From CAWJEL01 sp964647255 (GTDB taxonomy: Bacteria > Chloroflexota > Anaerolineae > CG2-30-64-16), in assembly GCA_964647255.1 (NCBI GenBank), contig CAZYGI010000106.1, positions 1 to 10,467 of the forward strand: DNA of 10,467 nt. The letters run 5' to 3'. Position numbers and translations under genes: made by a program. Positions 1-7,489 of the stretch are shown piece by piece (the first letter of the stretch is position 1; each line of letters opens with the position of its first letter). Below the pieces are notes generated by a model, which was not told the DNA's origin, did not search any database, and was given only the letters and a program-made list of their open reading frames with translations.

Positions 1-1
1 G

Positions 2-1198
2 AGCGCACAGCTCCCGCTCTACGTCTGGCTGCCCGACGCGATGGAAGGCCCCACGCCCGTCTCAGCGCTGATCCATGCCGCGACCATGGTGACTGCAGGC
101 GTCTACATGACCGCCCGTTCGGCCGTTCTCTTCGGCCTCTCCCCGACGGCCAGCGCGTGGGTGGCGGGCATCGGCGCGGCGACCGCGCTCTTTGCGGCCA
201 CCATTGCGCTGACGCAGGTGGATCTCAAGCGCATCCTGGCATACTCCACCATCTCGCAGCTCGGCTACATGTTCCTGGCGGTGGGGGTCGGCGCCTATGC
301 CTCGGGCATCTTCCACCTGATGACGCACGCCTTCTTCAAGGCGCTCTTGTTCCTCGCCGCGGGCAGCGTGATGCATGCGCTGCACGGCGAACTGGACATC
401 CGCAAGATGGGCAACCTGCGGGCTAAGCTGCCGGCGACTTACTGGACGTACCTCATCGGCGCGGCCGCGCTGGCGGGCATTCCGCTCTTCTCCGGCTTCT
501 TCAGCAAGGATGAAATCTTGTGGTTTGCGTGGCTGAAATCGCCTGTGCTGTGGGCGGTCGGCCTGATCACCGCGGCGCTGACTGCGATCTACTCCTTCCG
601 ATCGGTGTTCGTGCCGTTTTGGGGGCAGGAGCGGGATAAGAAGCTCTTCAGCCACGCGCACGAGTCGCCCCGCGTGATGACCGTGCCGCTGATCCTGCTG
701 GCGGCCGGTGCCGTGTTGGCCGGCTACGTCGGCATCCCGCACCTCTCGGCCATCGAGACGTGGCTCGACCCGGTCTTCGAGGCGGCTAAGAACATGGCCC
801 ACTCAACCGACAGCCCCGTCGAGTGGGTGCTGTTGGCGGTTTCGGCGCTGGTGGCGCTGGGCGGCGCGTATGTCGCCTATCGCGCCTACGTGGTGAACAC
901 CGAAATCCCGAAGCGCGTCCGGGCGTCGCTCGGCTGGTTCGCCAAACTGGTCGAGAACAAGTACTACGTAGACGAGCTCTACATGGCGGCCATCGTCAAC
1001 CCGCTGCGCGACCTGGCGGGCTGGTTCGCGGCGATCTTCGACAAGCGCGGCATTGACGGCGCGGTGAACGGCATCGCGGGCGTCACCGGCTGGGTCGGCA
1101 CGCAGGCGCGCAAGCTGCAAAGCGGCCTGGTCGGGCTGTACGCGCTGTCCATTTTGGTCGGCGCGGTGGCGCTGCTGGCGTGGTTGGTCATCAGGTAA
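2..1198 (+). CDS. nuoL: NADH-quinone oxidoreductase subunit L, 3' part (5' end outside window)
   Basis: Proton-pumping antiporter-like membrane subunit of respiratory complex I (NADH:quinone oxidoreductase). The window opens inside the gene: the frame is open from base 2 and gives the last 398 residues, against a usual total of about 600-650. The first residues (SAQLPLYVWLPDAMEGPTPV) are the hallmark of transmembrane helix 7; the key lysine normally preceding them is just outside. Also visible, numbering from the first residue in the window: DLKR lysine about 76, the FHLMTHAFFK histidine/lysine helix (105-113), and FFSKDE (Lys169/Asp170), the distal proton-channel lysine region. The C-terminal part carries the conserved ENKYYVDELY segment and a final hydrophobic anchor, consistent with the long lateral helix typical of NuoL. 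The internal ATG at 41 is not a start. The stop is 4 nt before nuoM, so the two are translated from one operon mRNA. Confidence 0.97.
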   Translation, partial: SAQLPLYVWLPDAMEGPTPVSALIHAATMVTAGVYMTARSAVLFGLSPTASAWVAGIGAATALFAATIALTQVDLKRILAYSTISQLGYMFLAVGVGAYASGIFHLMTHAFFKALLFLAAGSVMHALHGELDIRKMGNLRAKLPATYWTYLIGAAALAGIPLFSGFFSKDEILWFAWLKSPVLWAVGLITAALTAIYSFRSVFVPFWGQERDKKLFSHAHESPRVMTVPLILLAAGAVLAGYVGIPHLSAIETWLDPVFEAAKNMAHSTDSPVEWVLLAVSALVALGGAYVAYRAYVVNTEIPKRVRASLGWFAKLVENKYYVDELYMAAIVNPLRDLAGWFAAIFDKRGIDGAVNGIAGVTGWVGTQARKLQSGLVGLYALSILVGAVALLAWLVIR

Positions 1199-1202
1199 TC
1201 AT

Positions 1203-2738
1203 ATGAATCCATTGAATATCCCATTACTCTCGATCATCACCTTCATCCCCTTGTTGGGCGGATTGATCCTGCTCGCCCTGCCGGGCGCGAAGCTCCAGAA
1301 GTGGTGGGCGCTGCTGGTCAGCCTGGTCACGTTCGCCGTCTCCTGCCTGCTGTGGGTCTGGTGGAAAAACGGCGAGGCGGGCATGCAGTTCGTCGAGCGC
1401 CACGACTGGATCCCGCAGTTCAAGATCCAGTACTTGGTGGGCGTGGACGGGCTGAGCCTCTTCCTGGTGCTGCTCACCACCCTGCTGACGGTGCTGGTGC
1501 TGATCTTCTCCTGGGAAGGGATCGAGAAGCGGCTGAAGGCCTACCTGTTCCTGATGCTGCTGCTCGAGTCGGGCATGATCGGCGTCTTCCTGGCGCTCGA
1601 TCTCGTGCTCTTCTACGTCTTCTGGGAGCTGACGCTGATCCCGATGTACTTCCTGATCGGCGGCTGGGGCGACCCGCACGGCACGTACAACTTCCTTGGC
1701 CGGACGATGCCGTGGCGCATCTACGCGGCGCTGAAGTTCTTCATCTACACCCTCGCCGGCTCCGCGCTGATGCTGGTCGGCATCATCGTGCTCTACTTCC
1801 AGGGCGGCACGTTCGATCTGCTGGCGCTGCAGAAGATCGGCCTGGCGCCGGCCCTCCAGATGGTGCTGTTCGCGGCCTTTGCGCTGGGCTTCGCCATCAA
1901 GGTCCCGCTCTTCCCGTTCCACACCTGGCTACCAGACGCCCATGTCGCGGCGCCCACTGGCGGCTCGGTGATCCTGGCCGCGGTCCTGCTGAAGATGGGC
2001 ACCTACGGCTTCGTCCGCTTCTGCCTGCCGCTCTTCCCGCAGGCGACGGTGCGCTTCGTGCCGGTGATCGCAACCCTGGCGCTGATCGGCATCATCTACG
2101 GTGCGCTGGTGGCGCTGGTGCAGAAAGACCTCAAGTCGCTGGTCGCCTATTCGTCGGTGGCGCACCTGGGCTTCGTCATGCTCGGCGTCTTCGCCCTGAA
2201 CGCGCAGGGGATCGCCGGCGCGACGCTCCAGATGATCAACCACGGCCTGAGCACCGGCGCCTTGTTCTTGATGGTCGGCATGCTCTACAACCGGCGGCAC
2301 ACCCGCCTGCTGGCCGATTTCGGCGGGCTGTGGAAGCAGATCCCGGTCTACGGCTTCCTGTTCCTGATCGTGGCAATGTCGTCGGCGGGGCTGCCGGGGC
2401 TGAACGGCTTCGTGGGCGAGTTCAACATCCTGCTGGGCGCGTTCCAGGCCAACCCGGTCTTCGCCATCGTGGGGACGGCCGGCATCATCCTGGCGGCCTG
2501 GTATCTGTTGACCGCCGTCCGCCAGATGCTGCACGGCCCACTGACCAAGCCCGAGAACGCGACCGTGAAGGATCTGAGCGTGCGCGAGGTGCTGACCCTG
2601 GCGCCGATCATCATCCTGTTCTTCGTCATCGGCCTTTTCCCGAACCTGTTCTTTGACAAGATCAACCCGTCGGCACAGGCTGTGGCGGATGCGGTGCGGC
2701 AGCAACGGCCAGCGGTGAGCATGGTGGGGGAGAAGTAG
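1203..2738 (+). CDS. nuoM: NADH-quinone oxidoreductase subunit M
   Basis: Second antiporter-like proton-translocating subunit of complex I, 511 residues, the normal family length, with about 14 membrane helices expected. The functional charged residues are all present: Glu142 in the WELTLIPMYF helix, Lys233 in AIKVPLFPFH, Lys264 in LLKMGTYGF, His321/His347 in the SSVAHLGF and INHGLS segments, and Glu406 in FVGEF. These line up within one residue of the E. coli NuoM proton-pathway positions as I recall them. The ATG lies 4 nt after the nuoL stop, with only a weak AGG at 1193-1195 as ribosome binding site, so translation is probably coupled to nuoL. The next gene, nuoN, is separated by an unusually long 188-nt gap holding a palindromic repeat. 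Confidence 0.98.
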   Translation: MNPLNIPLLSIITFIPLLGGLILLALPGAKLQKWWALLVSLVTFAVSCLLWVWWKNGEAGMQFVERHDWIPQFKIQYLVGVDGLSLFLVLLTTLLTVLVLIFSWEGIEKRLKAYLFLMLLLESGMIGVFLALDLVLFYVFWELTLIPMYFLIGGWGDPHGTYNFLGRTMPWRIYAALKFFIYTLAGSALMLVGIIVLYFQGGTFDLLALQKIGLAPALQMVLFAAFALGFAIKVPLFPFHTWLPDAHVAAPTGGSVILAAVLLKMGTYGFVRFCLPLFPQATVRFVPVIATLALIGIIYGALVALVQKDLKSLVAYSSVAHLGFVMLGVFALNAQGIAGATLQMINHGLSTGALFLMVGMLYNRRHTRLLADFGGLWKQIPVYGFLFLIVAMSSAGLPGLNGFVGEFNILLGAFQANPVFAIVGTAGIILAAWYLLTAVRQMLHGPLTKPENATVKDLSVREVLTLAPIIILFFVIGLFPNLFFDKINPSAQAVADAVRQQRPAVSMVGEK

Positions 2739-2769
2739 CCCAAAACGGACATTGCTGAAACTCTCTTTA

Positions 2770-2907
2770 TGTCATTCTGAGCGAGTTAACGGCCCGACCT
2801 CTGATGCGGCGAGCCGTTAGCGAAGAATCTCTTGCTTTGCCGAACGAGATCCTTCGCTGGACTCCCGCCGTAACGTACTTCACGGGATCACCCCGCTCAG
2901 GATGACA
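2770..2907. repeat. Nested imperfect palindromic intergenic element between nuoM and nuoN
   Basis: The outer arms, TGTCATTCTGAGCG (2770-2783) and CGCTCAGGATGACA (2894-2907), are inverted repeats with one mismatch that would be a G-U pair in RNA. The inner arms, AGCGAAGAATCTC (2819-2831) and GAGATCCTTCGCT (2846-2858), pair with one mismatch of the same type. Between outer and inner arms each side carries extra sequence; the left insert forms its own hairpin (TAACGGC 2787-2793 with GCCGTTA 2813-2819). From memory, TGTCATTCTGAGCGA / CTCAGGATGACA sequences are common dispersed intergenic repeats in Chloroflexota and some other phyla; this was not searched. It lies in the transcribed leader of nuoN and ends 19 nt before its ATG. 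It is non-coding: no credible ORF crosses it. Confidence 0.85.
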
Positions 2908-2926
2908 AAACGAACAGTGGGTGCTT

Positions 2927-4378
2927 ATGATATTTCCGACTCTCAACCTTGCAGTCCTTGCGTCCCAGGTCGTTCTGGTGGCCGCGGCGCTGGTCGTCCT
3001 GATCGCCGACCTCGTGATCGCTGACAAGCGCATCCTGGGATGGCTCAGCCTGATCACGGCGCTGGGCGCGCTGGCGGCGGTTTTCGTCTGCCGGTCGGCC
3101 TCGCCCGCCTTCCAGACGATGGCGCTGGCCGATGGGCTGGGACTGTTCGCCAGCGCGACGGTGATCATCGCGGCCGCCCTGGCGCTGCTGCTGTCGCTCG
3201 AGCGCGTCTCCGACTTCACCCAGCACGCGGGGGCCTACTACGCGCTGATCCTGCTGGCAACGGCGGGCATGACCGCGCTGGCGGTTGCCAGCGACTTCAT
3301 GACGATCTTCGTCGCGGTGGAAATCCTCTCGCTGGCGCTCTACATCCTCTCCGGCTTCAACCGGCGGGATGCCCGGTCGGGTGAGGCCGCGCTGAAGTAC
3401 TTCCTGCTCGGCGCGTTCGCCAGCGGCTTCCTACTCTACGGCATCGCACTGATCTACGCCGCGACCGGCACCACCAACCTCGCAGCGATCACGCAGGGCA
3501 TCCTGCCGATGTCCATGTCACTGCCGTTTGCGCCGCTGCTGCCGCTCGGCGTAGGGTTGCTGTTGGTAGGGTTAGGCTTCAAGGTGGCGCTGGTCCCGTT
3601 CCACATGTGGACACCCGACGTCTACCAGGGTGCACCGACGCCGGTCACGGCGTTCATGTCGGTGGGCACGAAGGCCGCGGCCTTCGTCGCGCTGATCCGG
3701 GTGCTGGCTGCGCTGGCGAGCCACGACCGGCCCTGGCTGCTGGCGCTGGCGGGTCTGGCCGTGCTGACCATGACATTGGGCAACCTGGCCGCGCTGCGCC
3801 AGACCAGCCTCAAGCGCATGCTGGCCTACTCCAGCATCGCGCACGCCGGCTACATCGTCACCGGGCTGGCCGCGGGGAACCCGCGGGGCGCCGAGGGTGC
3901 GTTGTATTACCTGCTGGCGTACACCTTCATGAACCTGGGGGCGTTCGCCGTGCTGCTGGCCGTGCAGCGCCGGGACGAAAACGACGTCTCGATCGAACGG
4001 ATGCAGGGGCTGGCGAACCGGCAGCCTATCCTCGCCGTGCTGATGGCGGTCTTCATGTTCTCGCTGGCCGGCATTCCGCCGCTTGCGGGGTTCTTCGCCA
4101 AGCTCTACGTCTTCAGCGGCGCGGTGGAAGCGGGGCTGGCCTGGCTCGCCATCGTCGGCGTGATCAACAGCGCGCTCGGCGCGTACTACTACTTGCGCGT
4201 CACGGTCTCGATGTTCATGGCCGAGCCGGCCGCGGGCGCGGTCGAGGCGCCGAAGCCGGGCTGGCCCGTCACGGCAACGATCGCTATCGCGGCCCTGGCA
4301 ACCGTGCTCCTGGGCCTCTGGCAGTCCCCCTGGATGCAAACCATCCAGCAGGCGGTGAGCACGCTGGCATTGCGATAA
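2927..4378 (+). CDS. nuoN: NADH-quinone oxidoreductase subunit N
   Basis: Third antiporter-like proton-pumping subunit of complex I, 483 residues from the ATG at 2927; an in-frame GTG at 2921 would add two residues. I prefer the ATG because a weak purine stretch (AGTGGG, 2916-2921) is then 5 nt upstream; neither start has a strong Shine-Dalgarno. Conserved charged residues (numbered from the ATG): Glu132 in VEILSLALYILSG, Lys157 in EAALKYFLLGAF, Lys219 and His226 in GFKVALVPFHMW, Lys249 in SVGTKAAAF, the LKRMLAYSSIAHAGY segment, and Lys392 in PPLAGFFAKLYVF. These match the proton-channel positions known for NuoN. It is the last gene of the operon, followed 20 nt later by an intrinsic terminator. 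The gap separating it from nuoM is filled by a palindromic element. Confidence 0.98.
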   Translation: MIFPTLNLAVLASQVVLVAAALVVLIADLVIADKRILGWLSLITALGALAAVFVCRSASPAFQTMALADGLGLFASATVIIAAALALLLSLERVSDFTQHAGAYYALILLATAGMTALAVASDFMTIFVAVEILSLALYILSGFNRRDARSGEAALKYFLLGAFASGFLLYGIALIYAATGTTNLAAITQGILPMSMSLPFAPLLPLGVGLLLVGLGFKVALVPFHMWTPDVYQGAPTPVTAFMSVGTKAAAFVALIRVLAALASHDRPWLLALAGLAVLTMTLGNLAALRQTSLKRMLAYSSIAHAGYIVTGLAAGNPRGAEGALYYLLAYTFMNLGAFAVLLAVQRRDENDVSIERMQGLANRQPILAVLMAVFMFSLAGIPPLAGFFAKLYVFSGAVEAGLAWLAIVGVINSALGAYYYLRVTVSMFMAEPAAGAVEAPKPGWPVTATIAIAALATVLLGLWQSPWMQTIQQAVSTLALR

Positions 4379-4397
4379 AAACCGGGGATCAATTGGG

Positions 4398-4436
4398 CAA
4401 AATGGGCCTGCACTCAGCAGGCCCATTTTGTTGTCT
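4398..4436 (+). terminator. Intrinsic terminator after nuoN
   Basis: A perfect 14-bp inverted repeat, CAAAATGGGCCTGC (4398-4411) and GCAGGCCCATTTTG (4417-4430), with a 5-nt ACTCA loop, followed by TTGTCT. The GC-rich core with A4/T4 flanks is the classic Rho-independent form; because the A- and T-runs are symmetric it could work in both directions. It begins 20 nt after the nuoN stop and separates the complex I operon from the promoter of the deaminase gene. Confidence 0.93.
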
Positions 4437-4485
4437 GAAGCGCTTCAGTCTGTCAAGCCGCCACCTTGCTACGTGACACCTGTCA
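4435..4485. promoter_or_regulatory. Two palindromic sites upstream of the deaminase promoter (possible operators)
   Basis: CTGAAGCGCTTCAG (4435-4448) is a perfect 14-bp palindrome whose core, GAAGCGCTTC, resembles the centre of LacI/GalR-family operators. A second dyad, TGACA-CC-TGTCA (4474-4485), is 10/12 symmetric. Both lie 33-83 bp upstream of the -35 box at 4518, a range suited to an activator or distal repressor site. The first palindrome begins within the tail of the nuoN terminator, so it may be only a secondary hairpin of that terminator. No regulator gene is in the window. Confidence 0.3.
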
Positions 4486-4517
4486 AAGCAATCGAGCAAC
4501 GGTGTTCAAAATTCGGC

Positions 4518-4545
4518 TTGACACTGCCCTGAATACGTGCATAAT
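4518..4545 (+). promoter_or_regulatory. Sigma70-type promoter of the deaminase-CYTH gene
   Basis: A consensus -35 TTGACA (4518-4523) and a near-consensus -10 CATAAT (4540-4545, five of six) are separated by 16 bp, predicting a transcription start near 4552. The region 4431-4560 is more AT-rich than the flanking genes. The leader of about 48 nt contains a strong purine run, GAGGAGG (4578-4584), and the better-spaced GAGGA (4588-4592), 7 nt before the ATG at 4600. Confidence 0.8.
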
Positions 4546-4599
4546 TGCGGCACTCACTATTGAACTGGATTCGCTACGAGGAGGCCTGAGGACATCGCT

Positions 4600-6573
4600 A
4601 TGTCAAACAATACGACGCTTCTTCTGACCAATGCCATCGTCCTGACCATGGACGAGGCCCTGACCCAATACGAGCCCGGCGCGGTCGCGGTACGGGGCGA
4701 TCGCATCGTCGCGGCCGGCCTCGAAAGCGACCTGCGCGGCCAGTATCCCGAGGCCCAGGCGATTGACTGCGGCGGTAAGGTGCTGATGCCGGGGCTGGTG
4801 AACGCGCACGGCCACGCGGCCATGGTGCTGCTGCGCGGCCTGGCCGACGACCTGCGGCTGGATGTCTGGCTGCTCGGCTACATGATGCCGGTCGAGCGGT
4901 CGTTCGTCTCGCCGGAGTTCGTGCGCCTGGGCACCCAGCTCGCCTGCGCCGAGATGATCCGCTCCGGCACCACCTGCTACGCGGATATGTACTACTTCGA
5001 AGACAGCGTGGCGCAGGCCACAGCCGACGCGGGGTTGCGCGGCGTGTTGGGGCAGACCGTGATGAAGTTCCCTGCACCGGACGCCGCATCGTACGAGGAG
5101 TCGGTGGAGCTGGCGCGTGCGTTCCTGCAGACATGGAAGGGCCATCCGCTCATCGTGCCCTCGGTCGCGCCGCATGCGCCCTACACCTGTCCGCCGGAGG
5201 TCCTTCAGGCCTGCACGGCGCTGGCAGTCGAGTTCGATGTGCCCATGCAAATTCACCTGGCCGAAACCGCGCTGGAAGTGACCAACTGCCAGGCGGAAAA
5301 CGGCATGACGGTGATCCCTCACGTCGAGCAGCACGGCATCTTCAATGCCAAAGTGGTGGCCGCGCACTGCGTCCACGTGGACGGCCGCGAGATCCAGACG
5401 CTGCGACACTACAACGCTGGGGTCAGCCACAACCCGTCTTCGAACCTCAAGCTCGCTTCGGGCTTCGCACCGGTCCGAGATATGCTCAAGGCCGGGCTGG
5501 CGGTGGGCATCGGCACCGACGGCGCGGCCTCCAACAACGACCTGGACATGTTCGAGGAGATGCGGCTGGCCGCGCTGGTGGCGAAGAGCGCCAACAACGA
5601 CCCCACTGTGCTGCCCGCGGCGCAGGCCGTCGCGATGGCCACCCGGCTGGGCGCACGGGCGCTGCACATGGACGCGCTGATCGGCTCGCTGGAGCCGGGC
5701 AAGCGCGCCGACCTGATCCTGGTAGACCTCACCCCGATCCACAACACGCCCCGTTTCCGCCGCGAGCCAGAGGGCATTTACGCGCAACTGGTCTATGCCG
5801 CCCACGCGGGCGACGTGACCGACGTCATGGTAAACGGCCGGTGGGTGCTGCGCGGTCGGCAGTTGACCACGCTGAACGAGGCCGAGCTGCGCGCCGGGGC
5901 CGCGGAGTACACCCGCAAGATTGATGCGTTTCTGCTCGAGCGCGAGCAATCGGTGCTCTCGAAGCTGGTCGCGATCGGCGGCGCGCAGGAGGGGGAGAGC
6001 TTCGAGGTGCAGGCTAAGGCGCGGCTGGCCGATCCGGCCCCGGCCCTGGCCGCGTTGGCCATGCCCGATCTGGAGATCCTGCACGAGCGCCACTACCGGG
6101 AGTACGACACCTACTTCGCCTTTGCCGACCCGGCCCAGGGGCAGTTGCGCTACCGTGAGGACGAGTTCATTGACACCGAGGGGCAAGTGAGCAACGTGCG
6201 CTACCGGCTGACGCTGCTCGGCCCGGCGCGCGAGGGCCGCTTCGCCAGCGACGTGCTGCTGTCGCGCTCTCGCTTCCTGGCCCCGGCCACGCACAGCCTC
6301 CGCTTCTACCGCGAGTACTTCAAGCCGACCCGCGAGGTCTTCGTCCGGAAGGATCGCCGGCGCTGGCGCGTGCTCTTCCGCGGCACCGAGTTCTACATCA
6401 ACCTGGATCGGATCGAGGAGCCGGACCTGGGTTACTTCATCGAGGCAAAGAGTCGCACCTGGAGCCGCCGCGACGCGGAGCACAAGGCCGAGCTGGCCCA
6501 CGAGCTCATCGCCTGCCTGGGCGCGGCCGACGCGGTGGCAGAGGATTATGTGGAGATCGCGGGCGGGGAGTAA
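4600..6573 (+). CDS. mtaD: Fusion protein: MTA/SAH deaminase-type amidohydrolase + C-terminal CYTH domain
   Basis: A 657-residue, probably cytosolic, two-domain protein. Residues 1-445 form a metal-dependent amidohydrolase of the 5'-methylthioadenosine/S-adenosylhomocysteine deaminase group, which hydrolytically converts the adenine moiety to hypoxanthine. Metal and catalytic residues are all present: His70 and His72 (NAHGHAAM), His219 and Glu222 (QIHLAET), His256 (AAHCVH), Asp307 (GIGTDGAASNN), plus ligand-site His192 (PHAPYT). Residues about 466-645 resemble a CYTH/triphosphate-tunnel domain of the class IV adenylyl-cyclase-like type: EVQAKARL, REYDTYFAF, QLRYRED, an arginine-rich strand (REVFVRKDRRRWR), and INLDRIEEPDLGYFIEAK. 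The ExExK signature appears as E469-V-Q-A-K473, with the second acid replaced by Gln. Ordinary MtaD ends near residue 440. ATG 4600 is supported by GAGGA 7 nt upstream and a clear promoter. The next gene starts within 9 nt. Substrate assignments for both domains are inferred from motifs only. Confidence 0.9.
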   Translation: MSNNTTLLLTNAIVLTMDEALTQYEPGAVAVRGDRIVAAGLESDLRGQYPEAQAIDCGGKVLMPGLVNAHGHAAMVLLRGLADDLRLDVWLLGYMMPVERSFVSPEFVRLGTQLACAEMIRSGTTCYADMYYFEDSVAQATADAGLRGVLGQTVMKFPAPDAASYEESVELARAFLQTWKGHPLIVPSVAPHAPYTCPPEVLQACTALAVEFDVPMQIHLAETALEVTNCQAENGMTVIPHVEQHGIFNAKVVAAHCVHVDGREIQTLRHYNAGVSHNPSSNLKLASGFAPVRDMLKAGLAVGIGTDGAASNNDLDMFEEMRLAALVAKSANNDPTVLPAAQAVAMATRLGARALHMDALIGSLEPGKRADLILVDLTPIHNTPRFRREPEGIYAQLVYAAHAGDVTDVMVNGRWVLRGRQLTTLNEAELRAGAAEYTRKIDAFLLEREQSVLSKLVAIGGAQEGESFEVQAKARLADPAPALAALAMPDLEILHERHYREYDTYFAFADPAQGQLRYREDEFIDTEGQVSNVRYRLTLLGPAREGRFASDVLLSRSRFLAPATHSLRFYREYFKPTREVFVRKDRRRWRVLFRGTEFYINLDRIEEPDLGYFIEAKSRTWSRRDAEHKAELAHELIACLGAADAVAEDYVEIAGGE

Positions 6574-6582
6574 GTGGGCCTC

Positions 6583-7260
6583 ATGAATTCCATCCCCGTC
6601 TTCCTCGAAATCGGCGCGCAGCGCACCTTCGCCGGCGCGGTGGATTGGCCGGGCTGGTGCCGCGGCGGCCGCGATGAGCACACGGCGCTGCGCGCCCTGT
6701 GCGACTATGGCCCGCGCTACGCCGATGCGCTGCGCGCCGCGCAGATCGAGTTCCTGCCACCCGCCGATCCCGCGGCCTTCGTCGTGATCGAGCGGCATCC
6801 CGGCAACGCCACCACCGACTTCGGCGCGCCGGACGCGGCGCTGGCGAGCGATGCGCTGCCGTTGGACGAGGCCGCGCTGCGCCGCTGCCTGGCCGTGCTG
6901 GACGCGTGCTGGCTGGCGTTCGACCGCGCCGTGCAGGGGGCCGCGGGGCATGACCTACGCAAAGGGCCGCGCGGCGGGGGCCGCGACCTGGACCGGCTGG
7001 CCCTCCACGTGGTGGACGCACACACCAGCTACCTGGCCCGCCTGGCGTGGAAGCACCGCAGGAACGAAGCAGCGGGTTTGCACGACGAGATCGCCCGCGG
7101 CCGGCAAGCCACGTCGGACGCCCTGGCCGCGGCCGGCCGCGGGGAGATGCCGGCTCACGGCCCGCGCGGCGGCGTCCTCTGGACCCCGCGCTTCTTCGCC
7201 CGCCGCGCGGCATGGCACCTGCTGGATCATGCGTGGGAGATCGAGGATCGGCTGATCTGA
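6583..7260 (+). CDS. DinB/YfiT-like four-helix-bundle protein, function unknown
   Basis: A 225-residue protein from ATG 6583; an in-frame GTG at 6574, abutting the upstream TAA, is possible but would place the GGGGAG purine run only 3 nt away. I do not recognise a specific function. The layout recalls the DinB/YfiT superfamily of small metal-binding helical bundles, some of which are thiol-dependent transferases: a C-terminal WHLLDH pair (His212, His216) followed by an acidic/arginine helix (EIEDRL), and an earlier ALHVVDAH helix (His142, His147), which together could make a three-histidine metal site. The N-terminal half has conserved-looking stretches (FAGAVDWPGWCR, VIERHPGNATTDFGAP, LRKGPRGGGRDLD) that I associate with uncharacterised proteins of Actinobacteria and Chloroflexota. 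No signal peptide or membrane segment. It is probably co-transcribed with the deaminase-CYTH gene, 9 nt upstream. It is flanked on both sides by copies of the CYTH 3' end. Confidence 0.75.
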   Translation: MNSIPVFLEIGAQRTFAGAVDWPGWCRGGRDEHTALRALCDYGPRYADALRAAQIEFLPPADPAAFVVIERHPGNATTDFGAPDAALASDALPLDEAALRRCLAVLDACWLAFDRAVQGAAGHDLRKGPRGGGRDLDRLALHVVDAHTSYLARLAWKHRRNEAAGLHDEIARGRQATSDALAAAGRGEMPAHGPRGGVLWTPRFFARRAAWHLLDHAWEIEDRLI

Positions 7261-7305
7261 GCGGTTCTTGGGTGCGGATGGCGTTGTCGAAGAGTCTTCG
7301 CAGAC

Positions 7306-7482
7306 CTCGACCGGATCGAGCAGCCTGACTGGGGCTACTTCATCGAGACGAAGAACCGCACCTGGAGCCGCCGCGACGCGGAGCAGAAGGCCAAGCTGGC
7401 CCATGAGCTCATCAATTGCCTGGGCGCCTCACAGGCGGACGCGATGGCGGAGGATTACGTGCAGATCGCGGGCAGCGAACAA
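7306..7482 (+). pseudogene. Orphan 3' fragment of a second CYTH-domain gene
   Basis: The plus-strand frame starting LDRIEQPDWGYFIETK is a diverged copy of the last 55 codons of the deaminase-CYTH gene (6406-6570): I count 45 of 55 identical residues plus a two-codon insertion after LGA. It continues to AEDYVQIAGSE, matching the parent's AEDYVEIAGGE. The parent's TAA stop is replaced here by CAA (7480-7482), so the frame runs on. No start codon or upstream CYTH sequence precedes it; the sequence before 7306 leads straight back to the stop of the DinB-like gene in the same frame. Many silent differences indicate an old duplication or a fragment of a distinct paralogue. It ends 8 nt before the stop codon of the convergent helicase gene. 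The 229-nt gap between those genes holds nothing else I can support; I see no terminator hairpin there. Confidence 0.85.
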
Positions 7483-7489
7483 ATCAGGC

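Noticed and set aside
1301..2656. A 451-codon plus-strand frame overlapping nuoM
   Set aside because: It is the +2 shadow of nuoM: Arg/Pro/Gly-rich, no membrane segments, no family resemblance.
4603..6951. A 782-codon open frame on the minus strand opposite the deaminase-CYTH gene
   Set aside because: It is antisense to a gene with unmistakable catalytic motifs, its composition is His/Gln/Arg-rich nonsense typical of GC-rich shadow frames, and it has no recognisable motif.
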